A DNA stretch of 64,000 bases. It comes from Pseudomonas fragi (GTDB lineage Bacteria; Pseudomonadota; Gammaproteobacteria; Pseudomonadales; Pseudomonadaceae). Shown here one piece after another: positions 1-8,769 of the stretch. Below the pieces are notes generated by a model. That model did not search any database, was not told the origin of the DNA, and saw only the letters and a list, made by a program, of their open reading frames with translations. The number at the start of each line of letters is the position of its first letter. Position 1 is the stretch's first letter. The translations under genes were made by a program, and so were the position numbers. Location of the stretch: positions 1 through 64,000 of the forward strand of contig NZ_NQKQ01000007.1 in assembly GCF_002269505.1 (NCBI RefSeq), written 5' to 3'.

Positions 1-33
1 TCGGTACTCAAGTGTTTGTATTGGGTAGACATG

Positions 34-57
34 GCAACACCTTACATCAGGTGTTGC
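34..57. promoter_or_regulatory. Perfect 9-bp inverted repeat at left edge
   Basis: GCAACACCT, a 6-base loop (tacatc), then AGGTGTTGC. The arms are perfect. It lies 82 bases upstream of the first gene and could be the terminator hairpin of a gene to the left of the window (no clear T-run follows on the + strand) or an operator for the first gene. The rest of bases 1-138 shows nothing else recognisable. Confidence 0.45.
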
Positions 58-138
58 ACTTGTTCCTTGAGACCGCCCAGCCGGTTTTCCCGCTTTGTGA
101 TATTTAGATCTGGCCCAACATTTCGGAAGCTCACTCAA

Positions 139-1071
139 ATGGCAACAAACCCACAATTGATACCGCCTGTTCCCCGATCCTCACGTTTCAGCATGCGCTG
201 GTATTCCTGGGTTTTACTGGTAGGGGCATTGCTCTACGGGCTCGCATGGATCATGCATTGGGATGACCGCGGTGCGTTGTGGGTACTGGAGCGGTTTGAG
301 AGCCAGTCGGAGCAGAATGAAAGCATATGGCTACCTGACTACAGGGCGGTAATTGATGCCAAGGTGTTGCCGGGGATGGAAAAGGACGAAGCATCGGACC
401 TGGCCTATAGCCCGCTGACCAAAACGCTATTCTCGGTGATGGGCAAAAACCCGTTTCTGGTAGAGCTGACGCTCGATGGCGACGTGCTGCGCAAAATTCC
501 GCTGGTGGGCTGGAGCAACCCGGAAGGCCTGACCGTCATGGAGAACGGCCTGCTGGCCATTGTCGATGAGCGTGAGCATATGCTGAGCATCATCAAGATC
601 GACCCGGACACCAAGTCCCTGAACATTGCCGATTTCCCCAAGTACGACCTGGGCCCTTCGAAAAATCAGAACAAGGCCTTCGAAGCCATTGCCTGGGACC
701 CGCGCCGCCAGCAGCTGTTGCTGGGTGAGGAGCGTCCGCCGCAGTTGTTTGTATGGAAAAGCGACGGCAGCCAGGTGCTTACCGGCAGCAAGCAGAAAGT
801 GCCCAGCGATGAACTGGACCTGCGCAACCTGTCGGCCCTGAGCGTTGATCCGCGTACGGGCCATACGCTGGTGCTGTCGGCCGATTCGCATATGCTGCTG
901 GAACTGGACGAGCTGGGTGAGCAAGTCAGCTTCATCACCTTGCTCGGCGGCTTCAATGGCCTGAAGAACACCATTCCCCGGGCCGAAGGTGTTGCGATTG
1001 ATGAAAACGGCACGTTGTACATGGTGAGCGAGCCGAACCTGTTTTATCGCTTCGAGAAGACGGTCAAGTAA
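139..1071 (+). CDS. CarP-like SdiA-regulated domain beta-propeller protein (copy 1)
   Basis: A 310-residue protein. The start chosen is ATG at 139, with GGAAG nine bases upstream; an in-frame ATG at 193 is an alternative. An N-terminal hydrophobic segment (about residues 22-40) is an uncleaved anchor or export signal, so the rest should be periplasmic. Repeating strand motifs (LVELTLDGDVLRKIPLVG, NPEGLTVMENGLLAIVDER, KAFEAIAWD) fit the SdiA-regulated (YjiK-like) beta-propeller family. In P. aeruginosa a member of this family, CarP, lies near rpiA/ilvA and is linked to calcium homeostasis; the same neighbourhood here supports orthology, but the role is inferred. It is clearly paralogous to the next gene: both share PLVG, the acidic E/D-rich strands and a SEPNLFY C-terminus. 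Confidence 0.8.
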   Translation: MATNPQLIPPVPRSSRFSMRWYSWVLLVGALLYGLAWIMHWDDRGALWVLERFESQSEQNESIWLPDYRAVIDAKVLPGMEKDEASDLAYSPLTKTLFSVMGKNPFLVELTLDGDVLRKIPLVGWSNPEGLTVMENGLLAIVDEREHMLSIIKIDPDTKSLNIADFPKYDLGPSKNQNKAFEAIAWDPRRQQLLLGEERPPQLFVWKSDGSQVLTGSKQKVPSDELDLRNLSALSVDPRTGHTLVLSADSHMLLELDELGEQVSFITLLGGFNGLKNTIPRAEGVAIDENGTLYMVSEPNLFYRFEKTVK

Positions 1072-1169
1072 GTCCTGTGTCTGTGCAAGACATGTTGCCA
1101 ATTGAGGTTTAAGGTTCAATTCAGACAGCCGTGGTATTTCATTCGCCTGATCTGTTTAGAGTTCGCCCC

Positions 1170-2078
1170 ATGCGCCGTGTCAACCGCTCTACCGTTCTGA
1201 CTCTCTGTATAGCGCTGGCGGCCTTGCTGGCCGCCAGCTTTGCCGCGCAACATTTTCGCCTGTTTGAACGCGCCTGGTTTCAGGCAAGCCAGCTGTGGCA
1301 ACCGGTCGACCCCAACGCAATCAACCTGGGCGAGTATCGCGCCGTAGTGCAAGGGCAGGTGATTGACGGGCTTGAAGACGATGTGTCGGCCCTGACATTT
1401 GATCCGGTGCGCAAAAGTCTGTTTACCGTGACCAATAAAAAGTCCGAGCTGGTCGAGCTTTCCCTGGACGGCCGGATCTTGCGACGCATTCCCCTGGTCG
1501 GGTTTGGGGATGCCGAGGCGGTTGAGTTTATTGGCGAGAACACCTACGTCATAACCGACGAACGTCAACAGCGGCTGATCAAGGTCAAGATCGATGACGA
1601 TACTCACGTCCTGGATGCCCGCGATGCGGAGCAGTTGACGCTGGGGATCAATCCGTCGGGCAACAAGGGCTTTGAAGGCCTGGCTTATGACTCGACGGGC
1701 AAGCGTCTGTTTGTGGCCAAAGAGCGCGATCCGATGCTGATTTACGAGGTGCGCGGCTTCCCTCAGAGCAACCCCCAAAAACCCTATGCCACCCATGTGG
1801 TGAGCAACCCGCGACGTGATGCGCGGTTGTTTGTGCGGGACTTGTCGAGTTTGCAGTTTGACGAGCGCACCGGGCATTTGCTGGCACTTTCAGACGAATC
1901 GAAATTGCTGCTTGAACTGGGGCTGGACGGGCAACCGATCAGCACACTGTCGCTGAAGAAGGGCAAGCACGGTCTGAACCGCTCAGTGCCGCAGGCAGAA
2001 GGTGTCGCGATGGACGATGAAGGGACTGTCTATGTGGTGAGCGAGCCGAATCTGTTTTACGTGTTCAAAAAACCGTAG
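1170..2078 (+). CDS. CarP-like SdiA-regulated domain beta-propeller protein (copy 2)
   Basis: A 302-residue protein. ATG at 1170 is chosen because it directly precedes a basic-then-hydrophobic signal or anchor (MRRVNRSTVLTLCIALAALL); longer in-frame starts add unlikely sequence. It has the same family as the gene just upstream, with LVELSLDGRILRRIPLVG, a KGFEGLAYD strand, an acidic RDLSSLQFDERTGH strand and a SEPNLFYVFKK end. The pair is 98 bases apart in the same direction and may be co-transcribed. Probably a periplasmic or membrane-anchored propeller; molecular function is not established by sequence. A class A repeat pair follows immediately. Confidence 0.8.
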   Translation: MRRVNRSTVLTLCIALAALLAASFAAQHFRLFERAWFQASQLWQPVDPNAINLGEYRAVVQGQVIDGLEDDVSALTFDPVRKSLFTVTNKKSELVELSLDGRILRRIPLVGFGDAEAVEFIGENTYVITDERQQRLIKVKIDDDTHVLDARDAEQLTLGINPSGNKGFEGLAYDSTGKRLFVAKERDPMLIYEVRGFPQSNPQKPYATHVVSNPRRDARLFVRDLSSLQFDERTGHLLALSDESKLLLELGLDGQPISTLSLKKGKHGLNRSVPQAEGVAMDDEGTVYVVSEPNLFYVFKKP

Positions 2079-2089
2079 GTATATGGCAT

Positions 2090-2184
2090 GTAGTCGCAGC
2101 TGAAGGTTGCGATCGGGAACCGCAGCGCTTCCAGATGAACGGGTTGCTACGCAACCCTTCGCAGCCTTCGGCAGCGACTACAGG
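2090..2184. repeat. Class A REP-type inverted pair
   Basis: Two copies of a GTAGTCGC... element face each other (GTAGTCGCAGCTGAAGGTTGCGA and, at the right end, the complement CGCAGCCTTCGGCAGCGACTAC), separated by about 50 bases. It lies between the converging ends of the second CarP-like gene and rpiA, and may act as a bidirectional transcript end. It matches the copies near 13.0, 37.9, 42.1 and 46.6 kb. Confidence 0.85.
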
Positions 2185-2192
2185 TTTTGCAG

Positions 2193-2864
2193 TTACTTGC
2201 TCAGGGTTTTCACGCCTTCAGGCGTGCCCAGCAACAGCAGGTCGGCCGGGCGGGCAGCGAACAGGCCGTTGGTTACAACACCGACAATGGCGTTGATCTG
2301 ACGCTCAAGCTCAACCGGGTTGGTGATCTGCATGTTGAACACGTCGATGATGATATTGCCGTTATCCGTGATCACACCTTCGCGGTAAACCGGGTCACCG
2401 CCCAGTTTTACCAGCTCGCGGGCCACATGGCTGCGGGCCATCGGGATCACTTCGACTGGCAGCGGGAATGCGCCCAGCACCGGTACCAGCTTGCTGGCGT
2501 CGGCGATGCAGATAAAGGTCTTGGCCACGGCCGCGACGATCTTTTCGCGGGTCAGGGCTGCGCCACCGCCTTTGATCAAGTTGAGGTTTTCGTCGCTTTC
2601 ATCGGCGCCATCAACGTAGAACTCCAGGTCGCTGACCGTGTTCAGTTCATATACCGGAATACCATGGCCCTTAAGGCGCGCGGCGGTGGCTTCGGAGCTG
2701 GCCACGGCGCCGTCGAACGCACCCTTGTGCTGGGCCAGGGCGTCGATAAAGCAGTTGGCCGTAGAGCCGGTACCGACCCCGACGATGCTCTTGTCATCCA
2801 GTTTTGGAAGGATGAAGTCGACAGCAGCCTGGGCTACGGCCTGTTTGAGTTGATCCTGGGTCAT
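2193..2864 (-). CDS. rpiA: Ribose-5-phosphate isomerase A
   Basis: A 223-residue cytoplasmic enzyme interconverting ribose 5-phosphate and ribulose 5-phosphate in the pentose phosphate pathway. Family motifs are present in order: the phosphate loop [11 protein letters not shown] near residue 30, [16 protein letters not shown] with the catalytic aspartates, and the glycine-rich [11 protein letters not shown]. The length is typical for RpiA. The start ATG (MTQDQLKQ) is preceded by a GGGG-rich ribosome site. The open frame continues upstream antisense through ilvA, but that extension is not part of the gene. Divergent from ilvA, with a 141-base shared promoter region, as in other Pseudomonas. 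Confidence 0.97.
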   Translation of the reverse strand: MTQDQLKQAVAQAAVDFILPKLDDKSIVGVGTGSTANCFIDALAQHKGAFDGAVASSEATAARLKGHGIPVYELNTVSDLEFYVDGADESDENLNLIKGGGAALTREKIVAAVAKTFICIADASKLVPVLGAFPLPVEVIPMARSHVARELVKLGGDPVYREGVITDNGNIIIDVFNMQITNPVELERQINAIVGVVTNGLFAARPADLLLLGTPEGVKTLSK

Positions 2865-3005
2865 GGGGGCTCCGGGGCGGGAAGGGGAAACAGAAAGGCG
2901 CTGAGTATAACTCAAGCCTTTAAAACCTTTGGATTCGTATGGTCGCATGCGCAAACGCTGGGGTAGACTCCTTGGTCCCTGCCAACCCGCCAGTGAAGCT
3001 TTCCG

Positions 3006-4520
3006 ATGCTCGAACAGTACGTTAAGAAGATCCTCACCTCGCGCGTTTATGACGTTGCCGTAGAAACCCCCCTGCAAGCTGCCAACCAGCTTACCCAGCG
3101 GCTGGGCAACCAGATTTTGCTCAAGCGCGAAGATTTGCAGCCGGTGTACTCGTTCAAGATTCGCGGTGCTTACAACAAGCTCATGCATCTGACCGACGCC
3201 GAGCGCGCATGCGGTGTGGTCACGGCGTCTGCGGGCAACCACGCCCAGGGCCTGGCCCTGGCGGCCAAGGTGCTCGGGGTCAAAGCGACCATCGTGATGC
3301 CCAAGACCACCCCCGAGATCAAGGTTGAAGGCGTGCGTTCCCGTGGCGGCATTGTGGTGCTGCACGGCGACACTTTCCCCGAGGCGCTGGCCTACTCGCT
3401 GCAGCTGGTCGAGAAAGAAGGCTACGTCTACGTTCACCCCTACGATGACCCGCATACCATTGCCGGGCAGGGCACCGTGGCAATGGAAATTCTGCGCCAG
3501 CACCCGGCGCCGCTGGACGCGATTTTCGTGCCGGTCGGCGGTGGCGGGCTGATTGCCGGTATTGCGGCGTATGTGAAGTACTTGCGCCCGGACATCAAGA
3601 TCATTGGCGTCGAGCCCGATGACTCCAACTGCCTGCAAGCCGCGATGGCCGCTGGTGAGCGCGTGGTGCTGCCAACCGTGGGGATTTTCGCCGACGGTGT
3701 GGCCGTGGCCCAGATTGGTCAGCACACGTTCGATATCTGCAAAGACTATGTGGATGAAGTCATCACCGTCAGCACTGACGAGATCTGTGCCGCAATCAAG
3801 GATATCTTCGACGATACCCGCTCGATCACCGAACCTGCCGGCGCGTTGGGCGTGGCCGGGATCAAGAAGTATGTCGAGCAGCGCGGTGTGCGCGGCCAGA
3901 CCCTGGTGGCAATCGACTCCGGTGCCAACGTCAACTTCGACCGCTTGCGCCATGTAGCCGAGCGCGCCGAGCTGGGCGAGGGCCGCGAAGCGATTATCGC
4001 TGTGACCATCCCGGAAGTGCCGGGCAGCTTCAAGGCGTTTTGCCAGGCAGTGGGCAAACGTCAGATCACTGAATTCAACTATCGCTACCACACCGGCAGC
4101 GAAGCGCACATTTTCGTCGGTGTGCAGACTCACCCCGAGAACGATCCGCGCAGCGCACTGTTGGCCAGCCTGACAGAACAGGGCTTCCCGGTGGTCGACC
4201 TGACCGAGAACGAACTGGCCAAGCTGCATATCCGACATATGGTCGGCGGGCATGCGGCCAAGGTCAGCGATGAGTTGCTGTTTCGTTTCGAGTTCCCGGA
4301 ACGGCCGGGTGCGCTGTTCAACTTCCTCAACAAGCTGGGCGGGCGCTGGAATATCTCGATGTTCCACTACCGCAACCACGGCGCGGCGGATGGCCGGGTC
4401 ATGGCCGGGCTGCAAGTACCGGCGGACGAGCGCCACCTGGTGCCAGCGGCACTGGCGGAAATTGGCTACCCGTACTGGGATGAGAGCGATAACCCGGCCT
4501 ACCAGCTGTTTCTTGGCTGA
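3006..4520 (+). CDS. ilvA: Threonine ammonia-lyase (biosynthetic threonine deaminase)
   Basis: A 504-residue PLP enzyme converting threonine to 2-oxobutanoate, the first committed step of isoleucine synthesis. The catalytic domain (about 1-320) has the PLP lysine at residue 51 in [10 protein letters not shown], the SAGNHAQG substrate loop and the glycine-rich phosphate loop VGGGGLIAG near residue 176. Two ACT-like regulatory domains follow (about 330-500, beginning near [15 protein letters not shown] and [14 protein letters not shown]). This is the long, isoleucine-regulated form rather than the short catabolic one. It is divergent from rpiA and followed 40 bases later by a small membrane protein. 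Confidence 0.97.
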   Translation: MLEQYVKKILTSRVYDVAVETPLQAANQLTQRLGNQILLKREDLQPVYSFKIRGAYNKLMHLTDAERACGVVTASAGNHAQGLALAAKVLGVKATIVMPKTTPEIKVEGVRSRGGIVVLHGDTFPEALAYSLQLVEKEGYVYVHPYDDPHTIAGQGTVAMEILRQHPAPLDAIFVPVGGGGLIAGIAAYVKYLRPDIKIIGVEPDDSNCLQAAMAAGERVVLPTVGIFADGVAVAQIGQHTFDICKDYVDEVITVSTDEICAAIKDIFDDTRSITEPAGALGVAGIKKYVEQRGVRGQTLVAIDSGANVNFDRLRHVAERAELGEGREAIIAVTIPEVPGSFKAFCQAVGKRQITEFNYRYHTGSEAHIFVGVQTHPENDPRSALLASLTEQGFPVVDLTENELAKLHIRHMVGGHAAKVSDELLFRFEFPERPGALFNFLNKLGGRWNISMFHYRNHGAADGRVMAGLQVPADERHLVPAALAEIGYPYWDESDNPAYQLFLG

Positions 4521-4560
4521 TAGCCGCTACGCTGATTGAACGGCTCAAGGGACTAATAAA

Positions 4561-4989
4561 ATGGAAACGTTCACAGCGTTAAAACTGCTCCATGGCGTAT
4601 CAACATTGCTGCTGTTTGTCAGCGCCGTGGCTTTGCTGGTGCTGGTGATCCGGCGCTGGCGGGCAGGGGACAAGAACCTGTCGGGCGGGGTGGTGCAGCG
4701 ACCCTGGAGCTTTGTCTGGGCGTTGATGGGCCTGTGTTTGCTGGCGCTGCCGGTCAGTGGCTGGTTTCTGGTGCATCTGGCCGGTTGGCCGCTGAGCCAG
4801 ATGTGGTTGCTGGCGGGTAGTTGTTTGTACCTGCTCGGCAGCTTGAGCTGGTTGTGGCTGGTGGTGCGCCTTAACCGTCTGCGGTTGGGGCGAATGGCCA
4901 GGTACCCGTGGTTTACCCTGGTGCTGGCGATTTTTTGCGCAGTCTGCTTTATCGCCATCGCAGGGTTGATGGGCGCCAAGCCGGTTTAA
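4561..4989 (+). CDS. Small integral membrane protein (DUF2269-like)
   Basis: A 142-residue protein with four predicted membrane helices (about residues 10-27, 50-72, 80-100, 118-138) and short basic loops (RRWRAGDK, RLNRLRLGRMARY). The layout and the opening LLHGVSTLLLFVSAVALL resemble the DUF2269 / predicted integral membrane family. No catalytic motif is visible and the function is unknown. It sits 40 bases after ilvA in the same direction and is followed by a class C repeat pair that probably ends the transcript. Its family assignment is tentative; the reading frame itself is convincing by codon use and membrane topology. Confidence 0.75.
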   Translation: METFTALKLLHGVSTLLLFVSAVALLVLVIRRWRAGDKNLSGGVVQRPWSFVWALMGLCLLALPVSGWFLVHLAGWPLSQMWLLAGSCLYLLGSLSWLWLVVRLNRLRLGRMARYPWFTLVLAIFCAVCFIAIAGLMGAKPV

Positions 4990-4993
4990 GGCG

Positions 4994-5107
4994 CGCCCTC
5001 ACCCCAGCCCTCTCCCAGAGGGAGAGGGGGCTTGATCTGTGGCGCTGCGATAATCTGCTTTTGCTTATAGTTCCCTCTCCCTCCGGGAGAGGGCTAGGGT
5101 GAGGGGC
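4994..5107. repeat. Class C inverted repeat pair
   Basis: The left half GCCCTCACCCCAGCCCTCTC runs into a hairpin (CTCTCCCAGAGGGAGAGG). The right half is its reverse complement, ending GGGCTAGGGTGAGGGG, with about 40 bases between. It lies between converging genes (the membrane protein and the HAD phosphatase). The same family occurs near 8.7, 17.2, 31.97 and 54.8 kb. Confidence 0.85.
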
Positions 5108-5119
5108 TTTTGCTGTTAG

Positions 5120-5776
5120 CTAGTCGCGCAGCGAGATGACTTCCCAGCCACGCTTGATGGCCTCCGCCCGCAAGTTCGGATCCGGGTCTACCGCCACAGG
5201 ATGGTCAACCTGCTCCAGCAGCGGCAAGTCGTTCATCGAGTCGCTGTAGAAATAGCTATCTTCCAGGCTATAGCCGTTTTCTTCGATCCAGCGGTTCAGA
5301 CGTGTCACCTTGCCTTCACGGAAGCAGGGTACGTCGGTGCTGCGACCGGTGTAGCGGCCATCGACGATTTCGCATTCGGTGGCAATCAAATGTTCCACGC
5401 CAAGTTTTTCGGCAATGGGGGCGGTGACCACGCGATTGGTGGCAGTAATGATCACCAGGGTGTCGCCTGCTTCCCGGTGCTTGGCCAGCAGGGCCTGGGC
5501 CTTGGGCAGCATCAGGCCGTCAATGCAGTCGCGCATGAATTCGCGGTGCCATTGATCCAGTTGCGCCATGTCATGGCGGCCAAAGATTTCCATGCTGAAA
5601 TTAAGGTAGGCAGCGTTATCCAGCTTGCCGGCCAGGTAGTCCTGGTAGAACGCGTCGTTGCGCGCCTTGTAGGCGTCGCCGTCGAGAATGCCGCGTTGGC
5701 ACAGGTAGTCGCCCCAGGCGTGATCGCTGTCACCGCCCAGAAGGGTGTTGTCCAAGTCGAATAAAGCCAGACGCAT
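5120..5776 (-). CDS. HAD-family hydrolase, subclass IB (SerB-like phosphatase)
   Basis: A 218-residue cytoplasmic phosphatase. Motif I is [13 protein letters not shown], with the nucleophile D7 and acid D9. Motif II is the threonine in VIITATN, and motif III is [10 protein letters not shown] with the paired metal-binding aspartate. The helical cap between residues 15 and 90 marks subclass IB, the group of phosphoserine and histidinol-phosphate phosphatases. The substrate cannot be told from sequence. The start ATG gives [10 protein letters not shown], which puts motif I at the usual place; the upstream in-frame extension is rejected. Divergent from rppH. Confidence 0.9.
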   Translation of the reverse strand: MRLALFDLDNTLLGGDSDHAWGDYLCQRGILDGDAYKARNDAFYQDYLAGKLDNAAYLNFSMEIFGRHDMAQLDQWHREFMRDCIDGLMLPKAQALLAKHREAGDTLVIITATNRVVTAPIAEKLGVEHLIATECEIVDGRYTGRSTDVPCFREGKVTRLNRWIEENGYSLEDSYFYSDSMNDLPLLEQVDHPVAVDPDPNLRAEAIKRGWEVISLRD

Positions 5777-5919
5777 TGAGGTTACCCGTTGAGTTGTCTG
5801 AGAAAAGGCCACAAGAATACGGTCTTTTAATAAGAGTGCACATAAGGCAGGAAGGCGCGTTGCTGCTTTCACAACCTTTGTGGAACAATGCGGCGACATG
5901 CGTTTGCGAGGTTGTTGCC

Positions 5920-6399
5920 GTGATCGACCCCGATGGTTTCCGCCCTAATGTCGGGATTATTCTGACAAATGACGCTGGTCAGGTACTTTGGGCTCGCCGT
6001 ATCAATCAAGACGCCTGGCAGTTTCCACAGGGAGGTATCAACCCTGATGAGACCCCGGAAGACGCCTTGTACCGTGAGCTGAACGAAGAAGTTGGCCTTG
6101 AACGCGAAGATGTAGAAATACTCGCCTGCACGCGAGGCTGGTTGCGTTATCGTTTGCCGCAACGCCTGGTTCGTACCCACAGCCAACCGCTGTGCATCGG
6201 CCAGAAGCAAAAGTGGTTTTTGCTGCGCCTGGTCTCTAACGAGCAGCGGGTGCGGATGGATTTGACCGGTAAACCGGAGTTCGATGGCTGGCGCTGGGTC
6301 AGTTATTGGTACCCGTTGGGCCAGGTGGTGACATTCAAGCGCGAGGTCTACCGTCGCGCTCTCAAAGAGCTTGCCCCGCGCCTTTTAACGCGCGCCTGA
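5920..6399 (+). CDS. rppH: RNA pyrophosphohydrolase
   Basis: A 159-residue Nudix hydrolase that removes pyrophosphate from 5'-triphosphorylated RNA and so triggers RNase E-dependent mRNA decay. The start is a GTG giving (M)[14 protein letters not shown], the conserved RppH N-terminus; upstream in-frame sequence is not conserved-looking. The Nudix box spans residues 38-60 ([20 protein letters not shown], then VGL), with the catalytic glutamates of REL.EE. The length matches the family. It lies 21 bases upstream of ptsP, an arrangement shared with many gamma-proteobacteria, so the two are probably co-transcribed. Confidence 0.95.
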   Translation: MIDPDGFRPNVGIILTNDAGQVLWARRINQDAWQFPQGGINPDETPEDALYRELNEEVGLEREDVEILACTRGWLRYRLPQRLVRTHSQPLCIGQKQKWFLLRLVSNEQRVRMDLTGKPEFDGWRWVSYWYPLGQVVTFKREVYRRALKELAPRLLTRA

Positions 6400-6420
6400 C
6401 ACGGAGTTCGACCCCGAGCC

Positions 6421-8700
6421 ATGCTCAATACGCTGCGCAAGATCGTCCAGGAAGTTAACTCCGCCAAGGATCTCAAGGCGGCGTTGGGGATTATTGTGTT
6501 GCGCGTCAAAGAGGCCATGAGCAGCCAGGTCTGCTCGGTCTATTTGCTTGATCCAGAGACAAACCGCTTTGTCCTGATGGCCACCGAGGGCTTGAACAAG
6601 CGCTCGATCGGCAAAGTCAGCATGGCGCCTAACGAAGGCCTTGTCGGTCTTGTGGGCACCCGTGAAGAGCCTCTGAACCTCGAAAACGCCGCCGATCACC
6701 CGCGCTATCGCTACTTTGCCGAAACCGGTGAGGAGCGCTATGCCTCCTTCCTGGGTGCGCCGATCATCCACCACCGGCGCGTGGTCGGGGTTCTGGTCAT
6801 CCAGCAGAAGGAGCGCCGTCAGTTCGACGAGGGCGAAGAGGCCTTCCTGGTGACCATGAGCGCCCAGCTGGCCGGGGTTATTGCCCACGCCGAAGCCACG
6901 GGCTCGATTCGTGGCCTGGGCCGTCAGGGGAAGGGCATCCAGGAAGCCAAGTTCGTCGGCGTTCCGGGGTCGCCGGGGGCTGCCGTGGGTACCGCCGTGG
7001 TGATGCTGCCACCCGCGGATCTGGATGTGGTGCCCGACAAGGCCATCACCGATATCCCCGCTGAAATTGCGTTGTTCAAGACCGCCCTTGAAGGCGTGCG
7101 CAACGACATGCGCGCGGTGTCCAAGAAGCTCGCCACCCAACTGCGCCCCGAAGAGCAGGCGCTGTTCGACGTGTACCTGATGATGCTCGACGATGCGTCG
7201 CTGGGCAGCGAAGTCAAAAATGTCATCAAGACAGGTCAATGGGCCCAGGGCGCGCTGCGCCAGGTCGTGACCGATCACGTCAACCGATTCGAACTGATGG
7301 ACGACGACTACCTGCGTGAGCGGGCGTCAGATGTGCGTGACCTTGGCCGTCGCCTGCTGGCCTATTTGCAACATGATCGCCAGCAAAGCATGGTCTACCC
7401 CGACAACACCATCCTGGTCAGCGAAGAGCTGACGGCCACCATGCTCGGCGAAGTGCCCGAGGGCAAGCTGGCGGGTCTGGTGTCGGTACTGGGTTCGGGT
7501 AACTCCCACGTCGCCATTCTGGCGCGGGCCATGGGCATTCCAACCGTGATGGGTGTGGTTGACCTGCCGTACTCCAAGGTCGACGGCATCCAGATGATCG
7601 TCGACGGCTACCACGGCGAGGTCTACACCAACCCCAGCGAAGTGCTGCGCAAGCAGTACGCTGAAGTGGTCGAAGAAGAACGTCAGCTGTCCCAGGGACT
7701 TGATGCCCTGCGCGAGCTGCCGTGCATCACCCCGGACGGGCATCGCATGCCGCTGTGGGTCAACACCGGCCTGCTGGCCGATGTGGCGCGGGCACAACAG
7801 CGTGGCGCTGAAGGCGTAGGTTTGTACCGCACCGAAGTGCCGTTCATGATCAACCAGCGCTTCCCGAGTGAAAAGGAGCAGCTGGCGATTTATCGCGAGC
7901 AACTTTCCGCCTTCCATCCGCAACCGGTGACCATGCGCAGCCTGGACATCGGCGGCGACAAGTCACTGTCGTACTTCCCGATCAAGGAAGACAACCCGTT
8001 TCTGGGCTGGCGCGGGATTCGCGTCACCCTCGATCACCCGGAAATCTTTCTGGTGCAGGCCCGGGCCATGCTCAAGGCCAGCGAAGGCCTGAACAACCTG
8101 CGTATTTTGCTGCCGATGATCTCCGGCACCCACGAACTCGAAGAAGCCCTGCACCTGCTACACCGTGCCTGGGGTGAAGTGCGTGACGAAGGCACCGACG
8201 TGCCCATGCCGCCCATTGGCGTGATGATCGAAATCCCGGCTGCGGTCTATCAGACCAAGGAGCTGGCGCGTCAGGTCGACTTTCTGTCGGTGGGTTCCAA
8301 CGACTTGACCCAGTATCTGCTGGCTGTAGACCGCAACAACCCGCGTGTGGCGGATTTGTATGACTATCTGCACCCAGCTGTGCTTCAAGCCCTGCAGTCG
8401 GTGGTGCGTGATGCCCATGCCGAAGGCAAGCCGGCGAGCATCTGCGGTGAAATGGCCGGTGACCCGGCAGCGGCGATCTTGTTGATGGCGATGGGCTTTG
8501 ACAGCTTGTCGATGAACGCCACCAACTTGCCGAAAGTGAAATGGATGCTGCGTCAGGTCAGCCTGAGCCGCGCCAAGGAACTGCTTGCCGAAGTCATGAC
8601 CATCGACAACCCTCAGGTGATTCGCAGCACCATTCAGTTGGCGCTGAAGAACATGGGCCTGACCCGCATGATGAACCCGGCGGCGATCAAGCCATATTGA
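6421..8700 (+). CDS. ptsP: PEP-protein phosphotransferase of the nitrogen PTS (EI-Ntr)
   Basis: A 759-residue enzyme. An N-terminal GAF sensory domain (about 17-160, with DLKAALGIIVLRVKEAM) is joined to an EI domain. The phosphorylated histidine is about residue 363 in GSGNSHVAILARAMGIP. The C-terminal PEP-binding TIM-barrel shows GVGLYRTEVPFM, SLDIGGDKSL, FLSVGSNDLTQYLLAVDRNN and ASICGEMAGD. It transfers phosphate from PEP to NPr and then EIIA-Ntr, regulating nitrogen and potassium physiology rather than moving sugar. The GAF domain separates it from sugar-PTS EI. The gene ends directly before the telomere-like class C repeat. Confidence 0.97.
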   Translation: MLNTLRKIVQEVNSAKDLKAALGIIVLRVKEAMSSQVCSVYLLDPETNRFVLMATEGLNKRSIGKVSMAPNEGLVGLVGTREEPLNLENAADHPRYRYFAETGEERYASFLGAPIIHHRRVVGVLVIQQKERRQFDEGEEAFLVTMSAQLAGVIAHAEATGSIRGLGRQGKGIQEAKFVGVPGSPGAAVGTAVVMLPPADLDVVPDKAITDIPAEIALFKTALEGVRNDMRAVSKKLATQLRPEEQALFDVYLMMLDDASLGSEVKNVIKTGQWAQGALRQVVTDHVNRFELMDDDYLRERASDVRDLGRRLLAYLQHDRQQSMVYPDNTILVSEELTATMLGEVPEGKLAGLVSVLGSGNSHVAILARAMGIPTVMGVVDLPYSKVDGIQMIVDGYHGEVYTNPSEVLRKQYAEVVEEERQLSQGLDALRELPCITPDGHRMPLWVNTGLLADVARAQQRGAEGVGLYRTEVPFMINQRFPSEKEQLAIYREQLSAFHPQPVTMRSLDIGGDKSLSYFPIKEDNPFLGWRGIRVTLDHPEIFLVQARAMLKASEGLNNLRILLPMISGTHELEEALHLLHRAWGEVRDEGTDVPMPPIGVMIEIPAAVYQTKELARQVDFLSVGSNDLTQYLLAVDRNNPRVADLYDYLHPAVLQALQSVVRDAHAEGKPASICGEMAGDPAAAILLMAMGFDSLSMNATNLPKVKWMLRQVSLSRAKELLAEVMTIDNPQVIRSTIQLALKNMGLTRMMNPAAIKPY

Positions 8701-8706
8701 AAAGCG

Positions 8707-8766
8707 CCCTAACCCTAACCCTCTCCAGGAGGTAGAGGGTTAGGGTTAGGGTTAGGGTTAGGGTTA
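8707..8766. repeat. Class C repeat expanded into GGGTTA tandem units
   Basis: The left arm has CCCTAA twice and then CCCTCTCC (8707-8726); a short loop follows. The right arm is GGTAGA followed by five perfect GGGTTA hexamers (8737-8766). The core hairpin is recognisably a class C element. The arm sequence CCCTAACCCTCTCC is also present in the 17.2 and 31.97 kb copies, so the tandem run probably grew from it by slippage. It lies in the 69-base gap between the convergent ptsP and NRDE genes, where it may end both transcripts. Confidence 0.9.
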
Positions 8767-8769
8767 GCG

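Noticed and set aside
2865..4436. Long minus-strand extension of the rpiA frame through ilvA
   Set aside because: It is antisense to the conserved ilvA gene; RpiA has its own start with a ribosome site and normal length.
4994..5107. Class C and class A repeats as a CRISPR array
   Set aside because: They are isolated inverted pairs at distant sites, not regularly spaced direct repeats, and there are no cas genes.
8737..8766. GGGTTA units as a true telomere of a linear replicon
   Set aside because: Internal to the sequence, only five units, flanked by core genes, and embedded in a known class C hairpin.
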